Below are positions 21,956-31,823 of a DNA stretch of 64,000 bases, one piece after another; positions within the stretch are counted from its first letter, which is position 1, and each line of letters opens with the position of its first letter. The DNA lies in the NCBI RefSeq assembly GCF_900099805.1, contig NZ_FNDR01000001.1, forward strand, positions 310,001 to 374,000, written 5' to 3'. This DNA is from Variovorax sp. OV700. GTDB taxonomy: Bacteria > Pseudomonadota > Gammaproteobacteria > Burkholderiales > Burkholderiaceae_C. Under the pieces are notes generated by a model. That model saw nothing but the letters and a program-made list of their open reading frames with translations, was not told the DNA's origin and searched no databases. The position numbers and the translations under genes were made by a program.

Positions 21956-23620
21956 ATGATCAACGACCTTTGGTACAAGAACGCCGTGGTGTATTGCCTG
22001 TCGGTGGGAACCTTCATGGACTCCAACGGCGATGGCTGCGGCGACTTCGAGGGGCTGACGCGGCGGCTGGAGTACCTCCATGGCCTGGGTGTGACGACGT
22101 TGTGGCTGATGCCGTTCCATCCATCGCCGGGCCATGACGACGGCTACGATGTTTCGGACTATTACAACGTCGACCCCCGATTCGGTACGCTTGGCGACTT
22201 CGTCGAGTTCACGCATTCGGCCGAGCAGCTCGGCATGCGCGTGCTGATGGACCTGGTCGTCAACCACACCTCGGACCAGCACCCCTGGTTTCAAGAGGCG
22301 CGCAAGGACCGGAATTCAAAATACCGCGACTGGTACGTCTGGTCCGACAAGAAGCCGCCCCGCTATACCGATGGTGTGGTTTTTCCCGGCGTGCAGAAAT
22401 CGACCTGGACTTTCGACAAGGTCGCAAGGCGCTGGTACTTCCATCGCTTCTACGATTTTCAACCCGACCTGAACACGGCGAACCCGGCCGTCCAGGCGGA
22501 GATCCTCAAGATCATGGGCTTCTGGACGCAGCTGGGCGTGTCGGGTTTCCGCATGGATGCGGTGCCCTTCGTGATCGGCGCAAAAGGCCCGAAGGTCGTG
22601 CACCCGACGGAAAGATTCGACATGCTGCGGGAGTTCCGCGAGCTGCTTCAATGGCGCCGTGGCGACGCCATCATCCTGGCCGAGGCCAATGTGCTGGCCA
22701 AGACCAACATGGCCTACTTCGGCGACGAGGGGGAGCGGCTGCACATGATGTTCAACTTCCAGGTCAACCAGAACCTTTTCTATGCCATGGCCGCGGGCGA
22801 CACGCGGCCGCTGGCCAAGGCGCTGGAGGCCACCCGCGAACGGCCAGCCACGTCGCAGTGGGGCATGTTCCTGCGCAACCACGACGAGCTCGACCTCGGG
22901 CGGCTGCGGCCCGCACAGCGCAAGCGCGTGTTCGAGGCCTTCGGCCCCGAGAAGGACATGCAGCTCTACGATCGCGGCATACGCCGCCGCCTCGCACCGA
23001 TGCTGGGCGGCAACCGGCGCCGGCTCGAGCTCGCCTACAGCCTGATGTTCACCTTGCCCGGCACGCCGGTCATGCGCTATGGCGACGAGATCGGCATGGG
23101 CGATGACCTGAACCTGCCCGAGCGCACCTGTGCGCGAACCCCGATGCAATGGTCCACCGAACGCCAGGGCGGGTTCACCGTCTCGTCGAAACCGGTGATT
23201 CCCGTGATCAGTGGCGGCGCCTATGGCTTCGAGCACGTGAACGTGGCGGCGCAGCGGCGCGACCCCGATTCGCTGCTCAACTGGATGGAGCGCGTGGTCC
23301 GCATGCGCAAGGAGGTGCCGGAGATCGGATGGGGCGACTTCAAGGTGATTCCCCACGTTGAAAAATCCGTGCTCGTGATTCGCTACGAGTGGCGCGGCAA
23401 TGCGGTGGCCTTCATCCACAACTTCCGCGCCGACCCGCTGGAAATCAAGCTCGAAGCCAAGGCGTTCGGTCGGCATGGCGAGCAGTTGATCAACCTGTTG
23501 TCGAACGCACACAGCCGCGCCGACGCGAAAGGCAAGCACTGCATGCTGCTGGAGCCTTACGGCTACCGCTGGTTCCGAGTCGGCCCGCTCGACTACCTGC
23601 TCAAGCGCGAGGAGATGTGA
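21956..23620 (+). CDS. GH13 alpha-amylase family protein, stand-alone TreS-like
   Basis: GH13 protein of 554 aa. It starts MINDLWYKNAVVYCLSVGTF with AGGAGG 9 nt before ATG 21956. The catalytic motifs GFRMDAVPF, ILAEANVLAKTN and FLRNHDELDLG follow the TreS pattern (compare GFRLDAIPY, LLAEANMWPED and FLRNHDELTLE of the treS-mak gene in this window). Unlike that gene, there is no maltokinase domain. It is probably a trehalose/maltose mutase or hydrolase; specificity is not certain. It is divergent from the alpha-glucosidase gene, and both may answer to the same regulator. Confidence 0.85.
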   Translation: MINDLWYKNAVVYCLSVGTFMDSNGDGCGDFEGLTRRLEYLHGLGVTTLWLMPFHPSPGHDDGYDVSDYYNVDPRFGTLGDFVEFTHSAEQLGMRVLMDLVVNHTSDQHPWFQEARKDRNSKYRDWYVWSDKKPPRYTDGVVFPGVQKSTWTFDKVARRWYFHRFYDFQPDLNTANPAVQAEILKIMGFWTQLGVSGFRMDAVPFVIGAKGPKVVHPTERFDMLREFRELLQWRRGDAIILAEANVLAKTNMAYFGDEGERLHMMFNFQVNQNLFYAMAAGDTRPLAKALEATRERPATSQWGMFLRNHDELDLGRLRPAQRKRVFEAFGPEKDMQLYDRGIRRRLAPMLGGNRRRLELAYSLMFTLPGTPVMRYGDEIGMGDDLNLPERTCARTPMQWSTERQGGFTVSSKPVIPVISGGAYGFEHVNVAAQRRDPDSLLNWMERVVRMRKEVPEIGWGDFKVIPHVEKSVLVIRYEWRGNAVAFIHNFRADPLEIKLEAKAFGRHGEQLINLLSNAHSRADAKGKHCMLLEPYGYRWFRVGPLDYLLKREEM

Positions 23621-23731
23621 CGCCATGGGACGACCCACGAGCCATGGGGGATTGCGCGAGGTACCCTACCCCCCGCTTCTGACACACTAGGTGCGCAAAG
23701 CGGGCCGCATCGCGATGCTTTTTCCACCCCA

Positions 23732-26700
23732 ATGAACTCATCAGGTCTCAGGAATATCCACATCAGCTTGAACACACGCCTCAGTCTCGGCGTGGCCGCG
23801 GTGGTCCTTGCGGCCACCTTCGCCATTGCCACCGTGGCATTGCAGCTGGTGAAGACGAGCATGAAGGCCTCGATCGAAAACGAAGCGTTCGCGCGGCTGT
23901 CGGCCATTGCAAATACAGTAGATCAAAAGTTCGTCAGCCGGCGCACCCTGCTCGAAACCTTTGCCGACAGCGTGACGACCAACGACTTCCCGGACGCGGC
24001 AACGCTGCAGGCTTTTGTCGAAAAGCACCCGTCGCTTCGGAAGGCCTTCAGCAACGTCGCATTCTTTACGGCCGACGGCGATCTGATCGCGAGCCTCAGC
24101 GGTGCGCAGCAGCCCGGCAGGGTGAACATCAAGGACCGGCCCTACTTTCAGCAGACGCTCGCCGCCAAGGCAAGCGTCATCTCCGAACCTTATCTGAACC
24201 GGCTCACCGGCCTGGCACAGATCGCCCTGACCGAACCGGTGCTCGATCCTGCGGGCCGTGTGAAGTATGTGATCTCGGGGGCCATCGACCTGAAGGAACG
24301 GAACATCCTGGGCGAGCTTGCCGACGTGAAATTCGGCCGGACCGGCTACCTGTTCATCACCAGCACCGACGGTGCCGTGATCGACCACCCGCGCACCGAG
24401 CGCATCGTCAACCAGACGGGCCTGAAGGGGGTCGGCAACCCCGAGATCGAACGTCCGATGGAAGGCTACGAAGGCGCGACCGAGGGCGTCAACCATGCGG
24501 GTGTGCACGGGCTGTATGCCTTCAAGCGGCTGCGCGAGACCAACTGGGTCATGGGGTCCATGTATCCCAGCAAGGAAGCCTTCGCGCGGGTCGACGCCAT
24601 CGAGCGTTCTGCATGGATGGGGGCGGTGGTGCTGGCAGTGGTCGCCGGCGCCGCCGCACTGGGCCTCGTGCGCCGGCAGCTCAGGCCGCTCACGCACCTG
24701 CACCGGCACATGCTCGACGTGGACAACCCGGCCCTCGAAACGGCTGGGCCGCGCACCTATCCGCGCGACGAGATCGGCGACATTGCGCGCACCTTCGACA
24801 CGCTGATGTGGCAACGCAAATCGAGCGAGAAGTTCCTGCGCGACATCACCGACAACCTGCCCGCGATGGTGTCGCACGTCGATGCGCAAGGCCGCTACAC
24901 CTTCGTGAACGCACCGCTCTGCAAGAAGCTCGACCGCGGCGCGGCGCAGCTGATCGGGCGGCAGGCACAAAGCTTCGGCGAAGACGATGCGGCCATGAAG
25001 GCCGGCGTCGAGCGCGTGCTGGCCGGCGAGGCCGTCAGTTTCGAGAGGCGGGGCGATGCGAGCCGCGGCGAACACGACCGCTACTTCCAGACCGAGCTCA
25101 TTCCCGATCTCGACAAGGCCGGACAGGTTCGCGGCTACTACGCCATGACCTCCGACGTGACGGAGCGCAAGCGCATCGAATTCAGCCTGGCGCACAGCGA
25201 AGCGCAGGTGCGCATCATCGCGGACAACATTCCTGCGCTGGTGTCGCACGTCGATGCGTCGCTCAAATACACCTTCGTCAATGCACAGGTCATGGCGCTG
25301 CACAGAGAGCGTGCGATGGTCGGCCGGTCGATGCCCGAGGTCCGGGGCCCGGCCGATTTCGCGATCGTTGCGCCCGCCTACGAGCGCGCGCTGGCCGGCG
25401 AAACGGTGGTCATCGAGAAAGCCGGCGACGCAGCGCTTGGCATCGGCGAGCGGACCTTCAAGGCCCACTACATTCCCGACCAGGACGCGAACGGCGTGGT
25501 GCAGGGCGTGTTCGCCATGACCTTCGACATCACCGACGAAGTGAACATACGCAAGGCCCTGACCGCGCAGGAAAAGCGGCTGCGCGACGTGACCGACAGC
25601 ATTCCAGCGCTGGTGGGCTACTTCGACAGCAACGAGAACTGCCTGTTCGCCAACAGCCGCGCGCGGCGCATGGCTGGCCTGGGCGATGGCCCGCTCGACG
25701 GCGTGACCCTGCGCTCGTCCGTGGGCAAGGCGGTGTACCGGCAGCAGCGGCCCTACCTTCCGCTGGTGCGCGAGGGCAAGTCGGTGCGCTTTCCGGTCCA
25801 GGCCCCGCTCTACGGAAAGACCGGCTACTTCCAGGTCAACCTGATTCCAGACATGGACGCCGAGGGAAAGTTCGTCGGCTTCTATCTCATGACCTTCAAC
25901 ATCACCGCGCTGAAGCAGGCGGAACTGCGCCAAGCGGAAAGCGAGATGCGCCTGCGCACCATCACCGACAACCTGCCGGCGCTCATCACCTACATCGATC
26001 GCGACGAAAAAATCACCTTCGCCAACGCCACGTATCGGGAGTGGATGGGCGTGGACCCCGCCCGACTTCTGGGCCGCCATGTGAGCGAGGTGGCGGGCGA
26101 GGAACTTTATCTTTCGCGCAAGGCCATGATCGCGCGCGCGCTGGCCGGCGAGCGCGTGGAGTTCGAGGCCAAGACCCGGACGAAGGACTTCGACCGCACG
26201 ACCCGCGTGAGCTACGTGCCCGACATCGGTCCCGACGGCGTCACGCGCGGCATCTTCTCGCTCAGCCTGGACATCAGCGCCTTGAAGGCGGTGGAGCGCC
26301 AGCTGATCGACCTGGCCCGCCTCGATCCGCTCACGGGCTTGTCGAACCGGCTCGCCTTCAACGAATATCTGCCCAGCGCCCTGGCCCGCGCCCAGCGCTC
26401 GGGCAACGCGCTGGCGGTGTTGTTTCTGGACGTCGACCATTTCAAGACCATCAACGACACCTTCGGCCATGCGACCGGCGACGGTGTGCTGGTGGAATAC
26501 GCCAAGCGCCTGCTGGCCAGCGTGCGAAGCACCGACACGGTCGCGCGCCTGGCCGGCGACGAGTTCGTGGTGGTGCTGGAAAACGTGCACACGCGCGAAG
26601 CCGCCGTGGCCGTGGCACGAAAAATCGTCCAACAGATCGGCACCTCGGCCTTCGAGCTCGACGGCCAGAGCCTCAGGGTCACCACCAGCATCGGCATTGC

Positions 26701-26830
26701 GTTTCACCAGCCCACCGAAACGGCCGTCACCGACGCCGCCATCACCGACGCCGACCTGCTGGCGCGCGCCGACGCCGCGCTCTACCGCGCCAAGTCGGCG
26801 GGCCGCAATACCTTCGGGTTTTCGGATTGA
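23732..26830 (+). CDS. Membrane diguanylate cyclase with Cache and four PAS domains
   Basis: Predicted sensor of 1032 aa that makes c-di-GMP from two GTP. Helix 1 (about residues 16-38) and helix 2 (about 290-310) bracket a periplasmic double-Cache-like ligand domain. Then come four PAS domains starting near residues 363, 489, 613 and 738 (each has an NxPALV/T-type start), and a GGDEF domain from about 855. The signature reads RLAGDEFV, an active variant, and RSTD five residues upstream is an intact RxxD inhibitory site, so product feedback is expected. No EAL domain follows. It precedes a MshEN ATPase gene and an EAL gene. Confidence 0.93.
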   Translation: MNSSGLRNIHISLNTRLSLGVAAVVLAATFAIATVALQLVKTSMKASIENEAFARLSAIANTVDQKFVSRRTLLETFADSVTTNDFPDAATLQAFVEKHPSLRKAFSNVAFFTADGDLIASLSGAQQPGRVNIKDRPYFQQTLAAKASVISEPYLNRLTGLAQIALTEPVLDPAGRVKYVISGAIDLKERNILGELADVKFGRTGYLFITSTDGAVIDHPRTERIVNQTGLKGVGNPEIERPMEGYEGATEGVNHAGVHGLYAFKRLRETNWVMGSMYPSKEAFARVDAIERSAWMGAVVLAVVAGAAALGLVRRQLRPLTHLHRHMLDVDNPALETAGPRTYPRDEIGDIARTFDTLMWQRKSSEKFLRDITDNLPAMVSHVDAQGRYTFVNAPLCKKLDRGAAQLIGRQAQSFGEDDAAMKAGVERVLAGEAVSFERRGDASRGEHDRYFQTELIPDLDKAGQVRGYYAMTSDVTERKRIEFSLAHSEAQVRIIADNIPALVSHVDASLKYTFVNAQVMALHRERAMVGRSMPEVRGPADFAIVAPAYERALAGETVVIEKAGDAALGIGERTFKAHYIPDQDANGVVQGVFAMTFDITDEVNIRKALTAQEKRLRDVTDSIPALVGYFDSNENCLFANSRARRMAGLGDGPLDGVTLRSSVGKAVYRQQRPYLPLVREGKSVRFPVQAPLYGKTGYFQVNLIPDMDAEGKFVGFYLMTFNITALKQAELRQAESEMRLRTITDNLPALITYIDRDEKITFANATYREWMGVDPARLLGRHVSEVAGEELYLSRKAMIARALAGERVEFEAKTRTKDFDRTTRVSYVPDIGPDGVTRGIFSLSLDISALKAVERQLIDLARLDPLTGLSNRLAFNEYLPSALARAQRSGNALAVLFLDVDHFKTINDTFGHATGDGVLVEYAKRLLASVRSTDTVARLAGDEFVVVLENVHTREAAVAVARKIVQQIGTSAFELDGQSLRVTTSIGIAFHQPTETAVTDAAITDADLLARADAALYRAKSAGRNTFGFSD

Positions 26831-26966
26831 TGCGCCCGCATCGACCAGGCCACCTTCATTCTGAGAACTTTCGTAGTGCCGAATTGCGCCCGCGCGGAGG
26901 CGGCGCCGCTCTCTTGCTGACAAGCCCGGCCGGCCCCAGCAGAATCGCCCCACAGGAGATCCATTC

Positions 26967-28856
26967 ATGTCCCCCACAGAAGTCGTCACGCCCGAGCAAT
27001 TGCTGCATGCGCTGGAGGTTCAAAGCCACATGCCGATCCTGCGTATCGGCCAGGCACTGATGGCGCTCGGCGTCCTCACCGAAGAGCAGTTGCGCGCAGG
27101 CCTGGAGCAGCAGAAGCTCGACCGCAGCGTGCCGCTCGGCGAGACGCTGGTGCGCATGGGCGTGGTCACCAGGGCCCAGCTGCAGGCCGCGCTCGTGCGC
27201 AAGATGGGCTATCCGCTGGTGAACCTGCACGTGTTCCCGGTGGCAGTGGACGCCTTGCGAACCATCACGCACGGCGCAGCGCGGCGCCTGCAGGTCATGC
27301 CGCTCATGTTCCACGAGGGGCGCCTCATTCTTGCGCTCGACGATCCGGCCAGCCGGCACGCGGCAATCGACGAAGTGGAGTTCATCACGCAGATGAAGGT
27401 GGTGCCGGTGATCGGGGAATGCCTGGTGCTGGACACCGTGCTCTACAAGGCCTACGGAAAGCTCGGCCAGGACACTCCCGATCCCACCATCGTCCACGAC
27501 CCCTCGCGGCCGCTCGACTTCGACGGAGCAGGTACCAGCGAACTGCTGGTCACCCTGGAGAAGGAAGAGCGCGCTCCGGTGGTCGAAGAGGCGCCCATCG
27601 AACAGTCGGACAACTCGCTGGTGCGAATGATCAACAGCATGATCATCGACGCGCACCGCGAAGGCGCGTCGGACATCCACATCGAAAGCTATCCCGGCCA
27701 GGAGAAGACCCGCATCCGGTTCCGCCGCGACGGGCGGCTGCACACCCACCTGGAGCTGCCGGCCACCTACCGCAACGTGGTGGTGGCGCGCATCAAGATC
27801 ATGTGCGACCTGGACATCAGCGAAAGGCGCAAGCCGCAGGACGGCAAGATCAATTTCGCCAAGTATTCGCCGCAGCACCGCATCGAACTGCGCGTGGCCA
27901 CCATTCCCACGGCCAACGGCCTCGAAGATGTGGTGATGCGGATCCTGGCCTCGGCGCAACCCATTGCGCTGGACAAGCTCGGGCTCTCGCAGCGCAACCT
28001 CGCGCAGTTCAAGAAGGCGGTCGAACGCCCCTACGGCATGGTGCTTTGCGTGGGCCCCACGGGCTCGGGCAAGACCACCACGCTGCACTCGGCGCTCATG
28101 CACATCAACACGCCCGAGCGAAAGATCTGGACCGCCGAGGACCCGGTCGAAATCACCCAGCCCGGCCTGCGCCAGGTCCAGGTCAATCCGCGCATCGACT
28201 GGACCTTTGCCAAGGCGCTGCGGGCTTTCGTGCGCGCCGATCCCGACGTGATCATGGTCGGCGAAATCCGCGACGAGGAAACCGCCAAGACGGCCATCGA
28301 GGCCTCTCTCACCGGCCACCTCGTGCTGTCGACGCTGCACACCAACAGCGCGCCCGAAACCGTGACGCGGCTGCTCGACATGGGCATGGACCCGTTCAAT
28401 TTTGCAGATTCGCTGCTGGCCGTGCTGGCGCAGCGGCTGGTGCGCCGCCTCTGCACCCATTGCATCCAGAGCCGGCCCATGCGCGCCGAAGAGGTCGAGG
28501 AACTGCTGGCCGACTACATGCATTCATTCGCCGCGCACGATGCCATGCAGGCCGAGCGCGAGTTGGTACACAAGCACTGGCTCGGCCAATATGGCCGCGA
28601 CGGGCAGCTGCACGCCTTCACGAGCACCGGATGCCCGCATTGCGACAGCACCGGTTTCAACGGGCGCGTCGGCATTCACGAACTGATGGTGATCTCCAGG
28701 ACGCTGCGCCGCCTGGTCCAGAACGGCGCCCGCGCGGAGGAACTGCAGGACGCCGCCATGCAGGAAGGCATGCGCACCCTGCGCCAGGACGGCATCGACA
28801 AGGTTCTTGCGGGCAAGACCACCATCGAAGAGGTCCGCGCAACCAGCAACATGTGA
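26967..28856 (+). CDS. GspE/PilB-type ATPase with N-terminal MshEN (c-di-GMP-binding) domain
   Basis: Secretion/pilus assembly ATPase of 629 aa. Residues about 25-90 hold the tandem MshEN pattern: RIGQALMALG...LRAGLEQQ, then LGETLVRMGVV...LQAALVRKMGYPLVNL. MshEN is an established c-di-GMP receptor in MshE and GspE proteins. The ATPase core has Walker A GPTGSGKTTT (near residue 361), VGEIRDEETA (near 424) and two zinc-type CxxC pairs (CTHC near 495, CPHC near 556). AGGAGA precedes the ATG. No gspF/gspG or pilin genes are nearby, so it is an orphan motor. A diguanylate cyclase lies upstream and an EAL protein downstream, which suggests local c-di-GMP control. Confidence 0.92.
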   Translation: MSPTEVVTPEQLLHALEVQSHMPILRIGQALMALGVLTEEQLRAGLEQQKLDRSVPLGETLVRMGVVTRAQLQAALVRKMGYPLVNLHVFPVAVDALRTITHGAARRLQVMPLMFHEGRLILALDDPASRHAAIDEVEFITQMKVVPVIGECLVLDTVLYKAYGKLGQDTPDPTIVHDPSRPLDFDGAGTSELLVTLEKEERAPVVEEAPIEQSDNSLVRMINSMIIDAHREGASDIHIESYPGQEKTRIRFRRDGRLHTHLELPATYRNVVVARIKIMCDLDISERRKPQDGKINFAKYSPQHRIELRVATIPTANGLEDVVMRILASAQPIALDKLGLSQRNLAQFKKAVERPYGMVLCVGPTGSGKTTTLHSALMHINTPERKIWTAEDPVEITQPGLRQVQVNPRIDWTFAKALRAFVRADPDVIMVGEIRDEETAKTAIEASLTGHLVLSTLHTNSAPETVTRLLDMGMDPFNFADSLLAVLAQRLVRRLCTHCIQSRPMRAEEVEELLADYMHSFAAHDAMQAERELVHKHWLGQYGRDGQLHAFTSTGCPHCDSTGFNGRVGIHELMVISRTLRRLVQNGARAEELQDAAMQEGMRTLRQDGIDKVLAGKTTIEEVRATSNM

Positions 28857-28890
28857 GTCGGCGCCCGAAGGCGCGGCCCGTGCCTCCGCC

Positions 28891-29637
28891 TCAGGCGGCG
28901 TCCCACGCCACCGGCGGCAGCGTGGCGATGGCGGGCCGGGCGAACAGGAATCCCTGGAACAGTTCCACGCCCAGCGACTGGAGCGCGTGCACTTCGTCGG
29001 AAGACTCGACGCCTTCTGCAACGGCACGAATGCCGAGCTCCAGGCAGGTGCCGACAAGGCCCCGCACGATGCTGAGCCGGACCGGGTCGTTGTGAATGTT
29101 GCGCACCAGGCCCATGTCGATCTTCACCACGTCGGGCTGGAACTCCGCGAGCAGTTCGAAGCCCGCATAGGCGGCGCCGAAGTCGTCGATGGCCGAGGTG
29201 AAGCCATAGCCCTTGTAGGTGCGAAAGGCGGCCGCCAATGCCGGCAGGTCGGCCACGCGTTCGCCTTCGGTGATCTCGAACATCAGGCGGTGGACCGGAA
29301 AGTTGCAGCGCTCGGCGGCCGCCATGGCCGTATGAAAACACTCTGTCTGCCCGGCCACGTCGTTGGGCATGATGTTGAGGCTGAGCTTCGATTGCATGCC
29401 CAGTTCGGATGCAGTTTCAATGGCCTTCACGCGGCAAGCTTCATGAAACGCGAACCGGTGCTGCGGATTCACGCGCGAGAAGACTTCCAGGGCGCCCTCG
29501 CCCGAGGCGCCCCGCACCAGCGCTTCGTGCGCAAAGATTTCCCGCCGCTCGAAATCCACGATGGGCTGAAAGGCCATGACGAACCCGGCGTCGAAACCCC
29601 GGGAAAAGCTGGCATCGGCCGTTGCTCCGGTAATCAC
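28891..29637 (-). CDS. Stand-alone EAL-domain c-di-GMP phosphodiesterase
   Basis: EAL protein of 248 aa with no sensor domain. The catalytic set looks complete: EALVRG (metal Glu), LNIMP (Asn), FEITEGE (Glu), AIDDFGAAYAG (Asp pair), VKIDM (Lys), AEGVES (Glu) and QGFLFARP (Gln). It should hydrolyse c-di-GMP to pGpG. The start is GTG 29637 with GAGGA 9 nt upstream. It converges on the MshEN ATPase gene, ending 34 bp after it. Confidence 0.92.
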   Translation of the reverse strand: MITGATADASFSRGFDAGFVMAFQPIVDFERREIFAHEALVRGASGEGALEVFSRVNPQHRFAFHEACRVKAIETASELGMQSKLSLNIMPNDVAGQTECFHTAMAAAERCNFPVHRLMFEITEGERVADLPALAAAFRTYKGYGFTSAIDDFGAAYAGFELLAEFQPDVVKIDMGLVRNIHNDPVRLSIVRGLVGTCLELGIRAVAEGVESSDEVHALQSLGVELFQGFLFARPAIATLPPVAWDAA

Positions 29638-29757
29638 TGGAATGGATCCTCAGGAATGGGCCAAGTAATTGAATAGTGCACAGTCTTCAAATGTAACCTC
29701 TCTGTCACCATTCCGGTTAACCGTGGTTTTTCCGCCGCAGTTTCCAATTTCCCGCGC

Positions 29758-30546
29758 TCAAGCCCAGCGCGCGGGCAGCGCCAGTTCGACCCACGCTGGC
29801 GCGTGATCGCTTGCGCCGGGCCGCCCGCGCACCTCGCGGTCCACGTTCGCGTCGACCAGCAGGGGCGCCAGTTCGTCGTTCAGCAGAAGATGGTCGATGC
29901 GCAGCCCTGCGTTGCGCGGCCACCGGTTTCGCCAATAGTCCCAATAGGTGTAGACCGCCTCGCCCGGATGTCGGGCGCGGATGGCGTCGGTCCACCCCTG
30001 CTCGAGCAGCCGCGCGAAGGCGGCGCGGCTTTCGGGCTGCAGCAGCGCATCGTCGCGCCACGAGGCCGGGTTGTAAATATCGGCGTCGGTAGGCACCACG
30101 TTGAAATCACCGGCCAGCACGGCCGGCATGCCGCAGTTGAAGAGACGCCCCGCATGGGCGTTCAGCCGCTCGAACCATTCGAGCTTGTAGTCGAACTTGG
30201 GGCCGGGCTGTGGGTTGCCGTTGGGCAGGTACAGGCAACCGACGATCACGCCGTTGACCACGGCTTCGATGTACCGGCTCTGGCTGTCTTCGGAATTGCC
30301 GTCGAGGCCGCGGCCGGTCTCGATCGGTTCGCTTCCACGCGCGAGGAGGGCCACGCCGTTCCAGGAGCGCTGCCCGTGGAACACCACGCCGTAGCCCGCT
30401 TCGCGGATCGCGGCCGCGGGAAAGCCCATGTCGGGCGCCTTGAGCTCCTGCAGGCATGCGACATCGGGGCGGGACTCGGCCAGCCACTCCAGGAGGCGCG
30501 GCAACCGGCCATTGACGCCGTTGACGTTGAAGGTCGCGATCTTCAT
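29758..30546 (-). CDS. xthA: Exodeoxyribonuclease III
   Basis: AP endonuclease/3'-5' exonuclease of base-excision repair, 262 aa, the usual length. The EEP fold is clear: MKIATFNVNGVNGRL, ACLQELKAPD (metal Glu), NGVALLAR, VLAGDFNVVPTDADIYNP (Asp/Asn), LRIDHLLLN and ASDHAPAWVEL (catalytic His). It stands alone between the EAL gene and acr3; nothing suggests special regulation. Confidence 0.95.
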   Translation of the reverse strand: MKIATFNVNGVNGRLPRLLEWLAESRPDVACLQELKAPDMGFPAAAIREAGYGVVFHGQRSWNGVALLARGSEPIETGRGLDGNSEDSQSRYIEAVVNGVIVGCLYLPNGNPQPGPKFDYKLEWFERLNAHAGRLFNCGMPAVLAGDFNVVPTDADIYNPASWRDDALLQPESRAAFARLLEQGWTDAIRARHPGEAVYTYWDYWRNRWPRNAGLRIDHLLLNDELAPLLVDANVDREVRGRPGASDHAPAWVELALPARWA

Positions 30547-30662
30547 GGACTCTGCATCGAAGAAGAACCGGATTCCGGATCATGGCCCTGAAGCCGCCCC
30601 GGCCATGTCGGAGAACACGCCCTGCGGGGAGCCCGGCGCCCCCTGCCGATCGCCGGCTTCCG

Positions 30663-31751
30663 TCAGGCCGTCTTCGCGCCCTTTTCGTACCAGCCCTGCG
30701 ACCTGTTGACCACCGCGACCACCAGCAGCATCACAGGCACTTCAATCAGTACCCCGACCACCGTGGCCAGCGCGGCGCCCGACTGGAAGCCGAACAGGCT
30801 GATGGCCGTGGCCACCGCAAGCTCGAAGAAGTTGCTGGCGCCGATGAGTGCCGACGGGCCGGCCACGCAATGCGCCACGCCCAGCTTGCGGTTGAGCACA
30901 TAGGCCAGGCCGGAATTCACGAACACCTGGATCAGGATGGGCACCGCAAGCAGCGCAATCACCAGCGGCTGCCGCAGGATGGCCTCGCCCTGGAAGGCGA
31001 ACAGCAGCACCAGCGTGAGCAGCAGCGCCGAGATCGACCACGGCCCCAGCCGCGCCGCAACCGCCTGGAAGTGCGCCGCGCCCTTCTTGAGCAGATGCTT
31101 GCGCAGCAATTGCGAAATGATCACCGGCACCACGATGTACAGGCCCACCGACGTCAGCAGCGTGTCCCACGGCACCGTGATCGACGAGAGCCCGAGCAAG
31201 AGCGCGACCACGGGCGCGAAGGCCACCACCATGATCGCGTCGTTGAGCGCCACCTGCGACAGCGTGAAGTACGGATCGCCCCTGCACAGCTGGCTCCAGA
31301 CGAACACCATCGCGGTGCAAGGCGCCGCGGCCAGCAAGATGAGGCCCGCGATGTAGCTGTCGAGCTGCCCTGGCGGCAGCAGCGGCGCGAACACGTGGCG
31401 AATGAAAATCCAGCCGAGCAGCGCCATCGAGAAAGGCTTCACCGCCCAATTGATGAAAAGCGTGACACCGATGCCGCGCCAATGCGCCCTGACCTGGCCG
31501 AGCGCCGCGAAGTCGATCTTCAGCAGCATGGGGATGATCATCACCCAGATGAGCACGCCTACCGGCACGTTGACCTTGGCCACCTCCAGCGACGCGATGC
31601 CGCGGAACACGCCCGGCAGCCACTGGCCGAGCGCAATGCCGGCCACGATGCACAGCGCGACCCAGATCGTGAGGTAGCGTTCGAAGAAGCCGATGGCGGG
31701 GGGCGGTGCGGAAGATGCGGACGGCACAACGGCGGCGGGATTGGCGCTCAT
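30663..31751 (-). CDS. acr3: ACR3-family arsenite efflux transporter
   Basis: Inner-membrane arsenite exporter of 362 aa with about ten TM helices. The essential ACR3 cysteine sits in AAAPCTAMVFVWSQLCRGD, and WAVKPFSMALLGW and GLAYVLNRKLGVAH are typical. The frame is open to an ATG at 31823 that touches the arsR stop (TGAATG). Met 31751 (MSANPAAVV) gives the normal family length and is chosen, though the 31823 start remains possible. It is transcribed with arsR. Confidence 0.92.
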   Translation of the reverse strand: MSANPAAVVPSASSAPPPAIGFFERYLTIWVALCIVAGIALGQWLPGVFRGIASLEVAKVNVPVGVLIWVMIIPMLLKIDFAALGQVRAHWRGIGVTLFINWAVKPFSMALLGWIFIRHVFAPLLPPGQLDSYIAGLILLAAAPCTAMVFVWSQLCRGDPYFTLSQVALNDAIMVVAFAPVVALLLGLSSITVPWDTLLTSVGLYIVVPVIISQLLRKHLLKKGAAHFQAVAARLGPWSISALLLTLVLLFAFQGEAILRQPLVIALLAVPILIQVFVNSGLAYVLNRKLGVAHCVAGPSALIGASNFFELAVATAISLFGFQSGAALATVVGVLIEVPVMLLVVAVVNRSQGWYEKGAKTA

Positions 31752-31823
31752 GAAAGAAACGGCCTCGCCATGGCGACCTGGGCCTTTGGATGGATACGCA
31801 GTTGCTTCATTTTTTTCGTTCAT

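Noticed and set aside
23741..26989. Minus-strand open frame of 1082 codons opposite the diguanylate cyclase
   Set aside because: No recognisable domain and biased His/Arg composition; the plus strand has Cache, PAS and GGDEF.
24613..27060. Second plus-strand frame of 815 codons overlapping the diguanylate cyclase and ATPase starts
   Set aside because: Arg/Pro/Gly-rich out-of-frame reading without domains.
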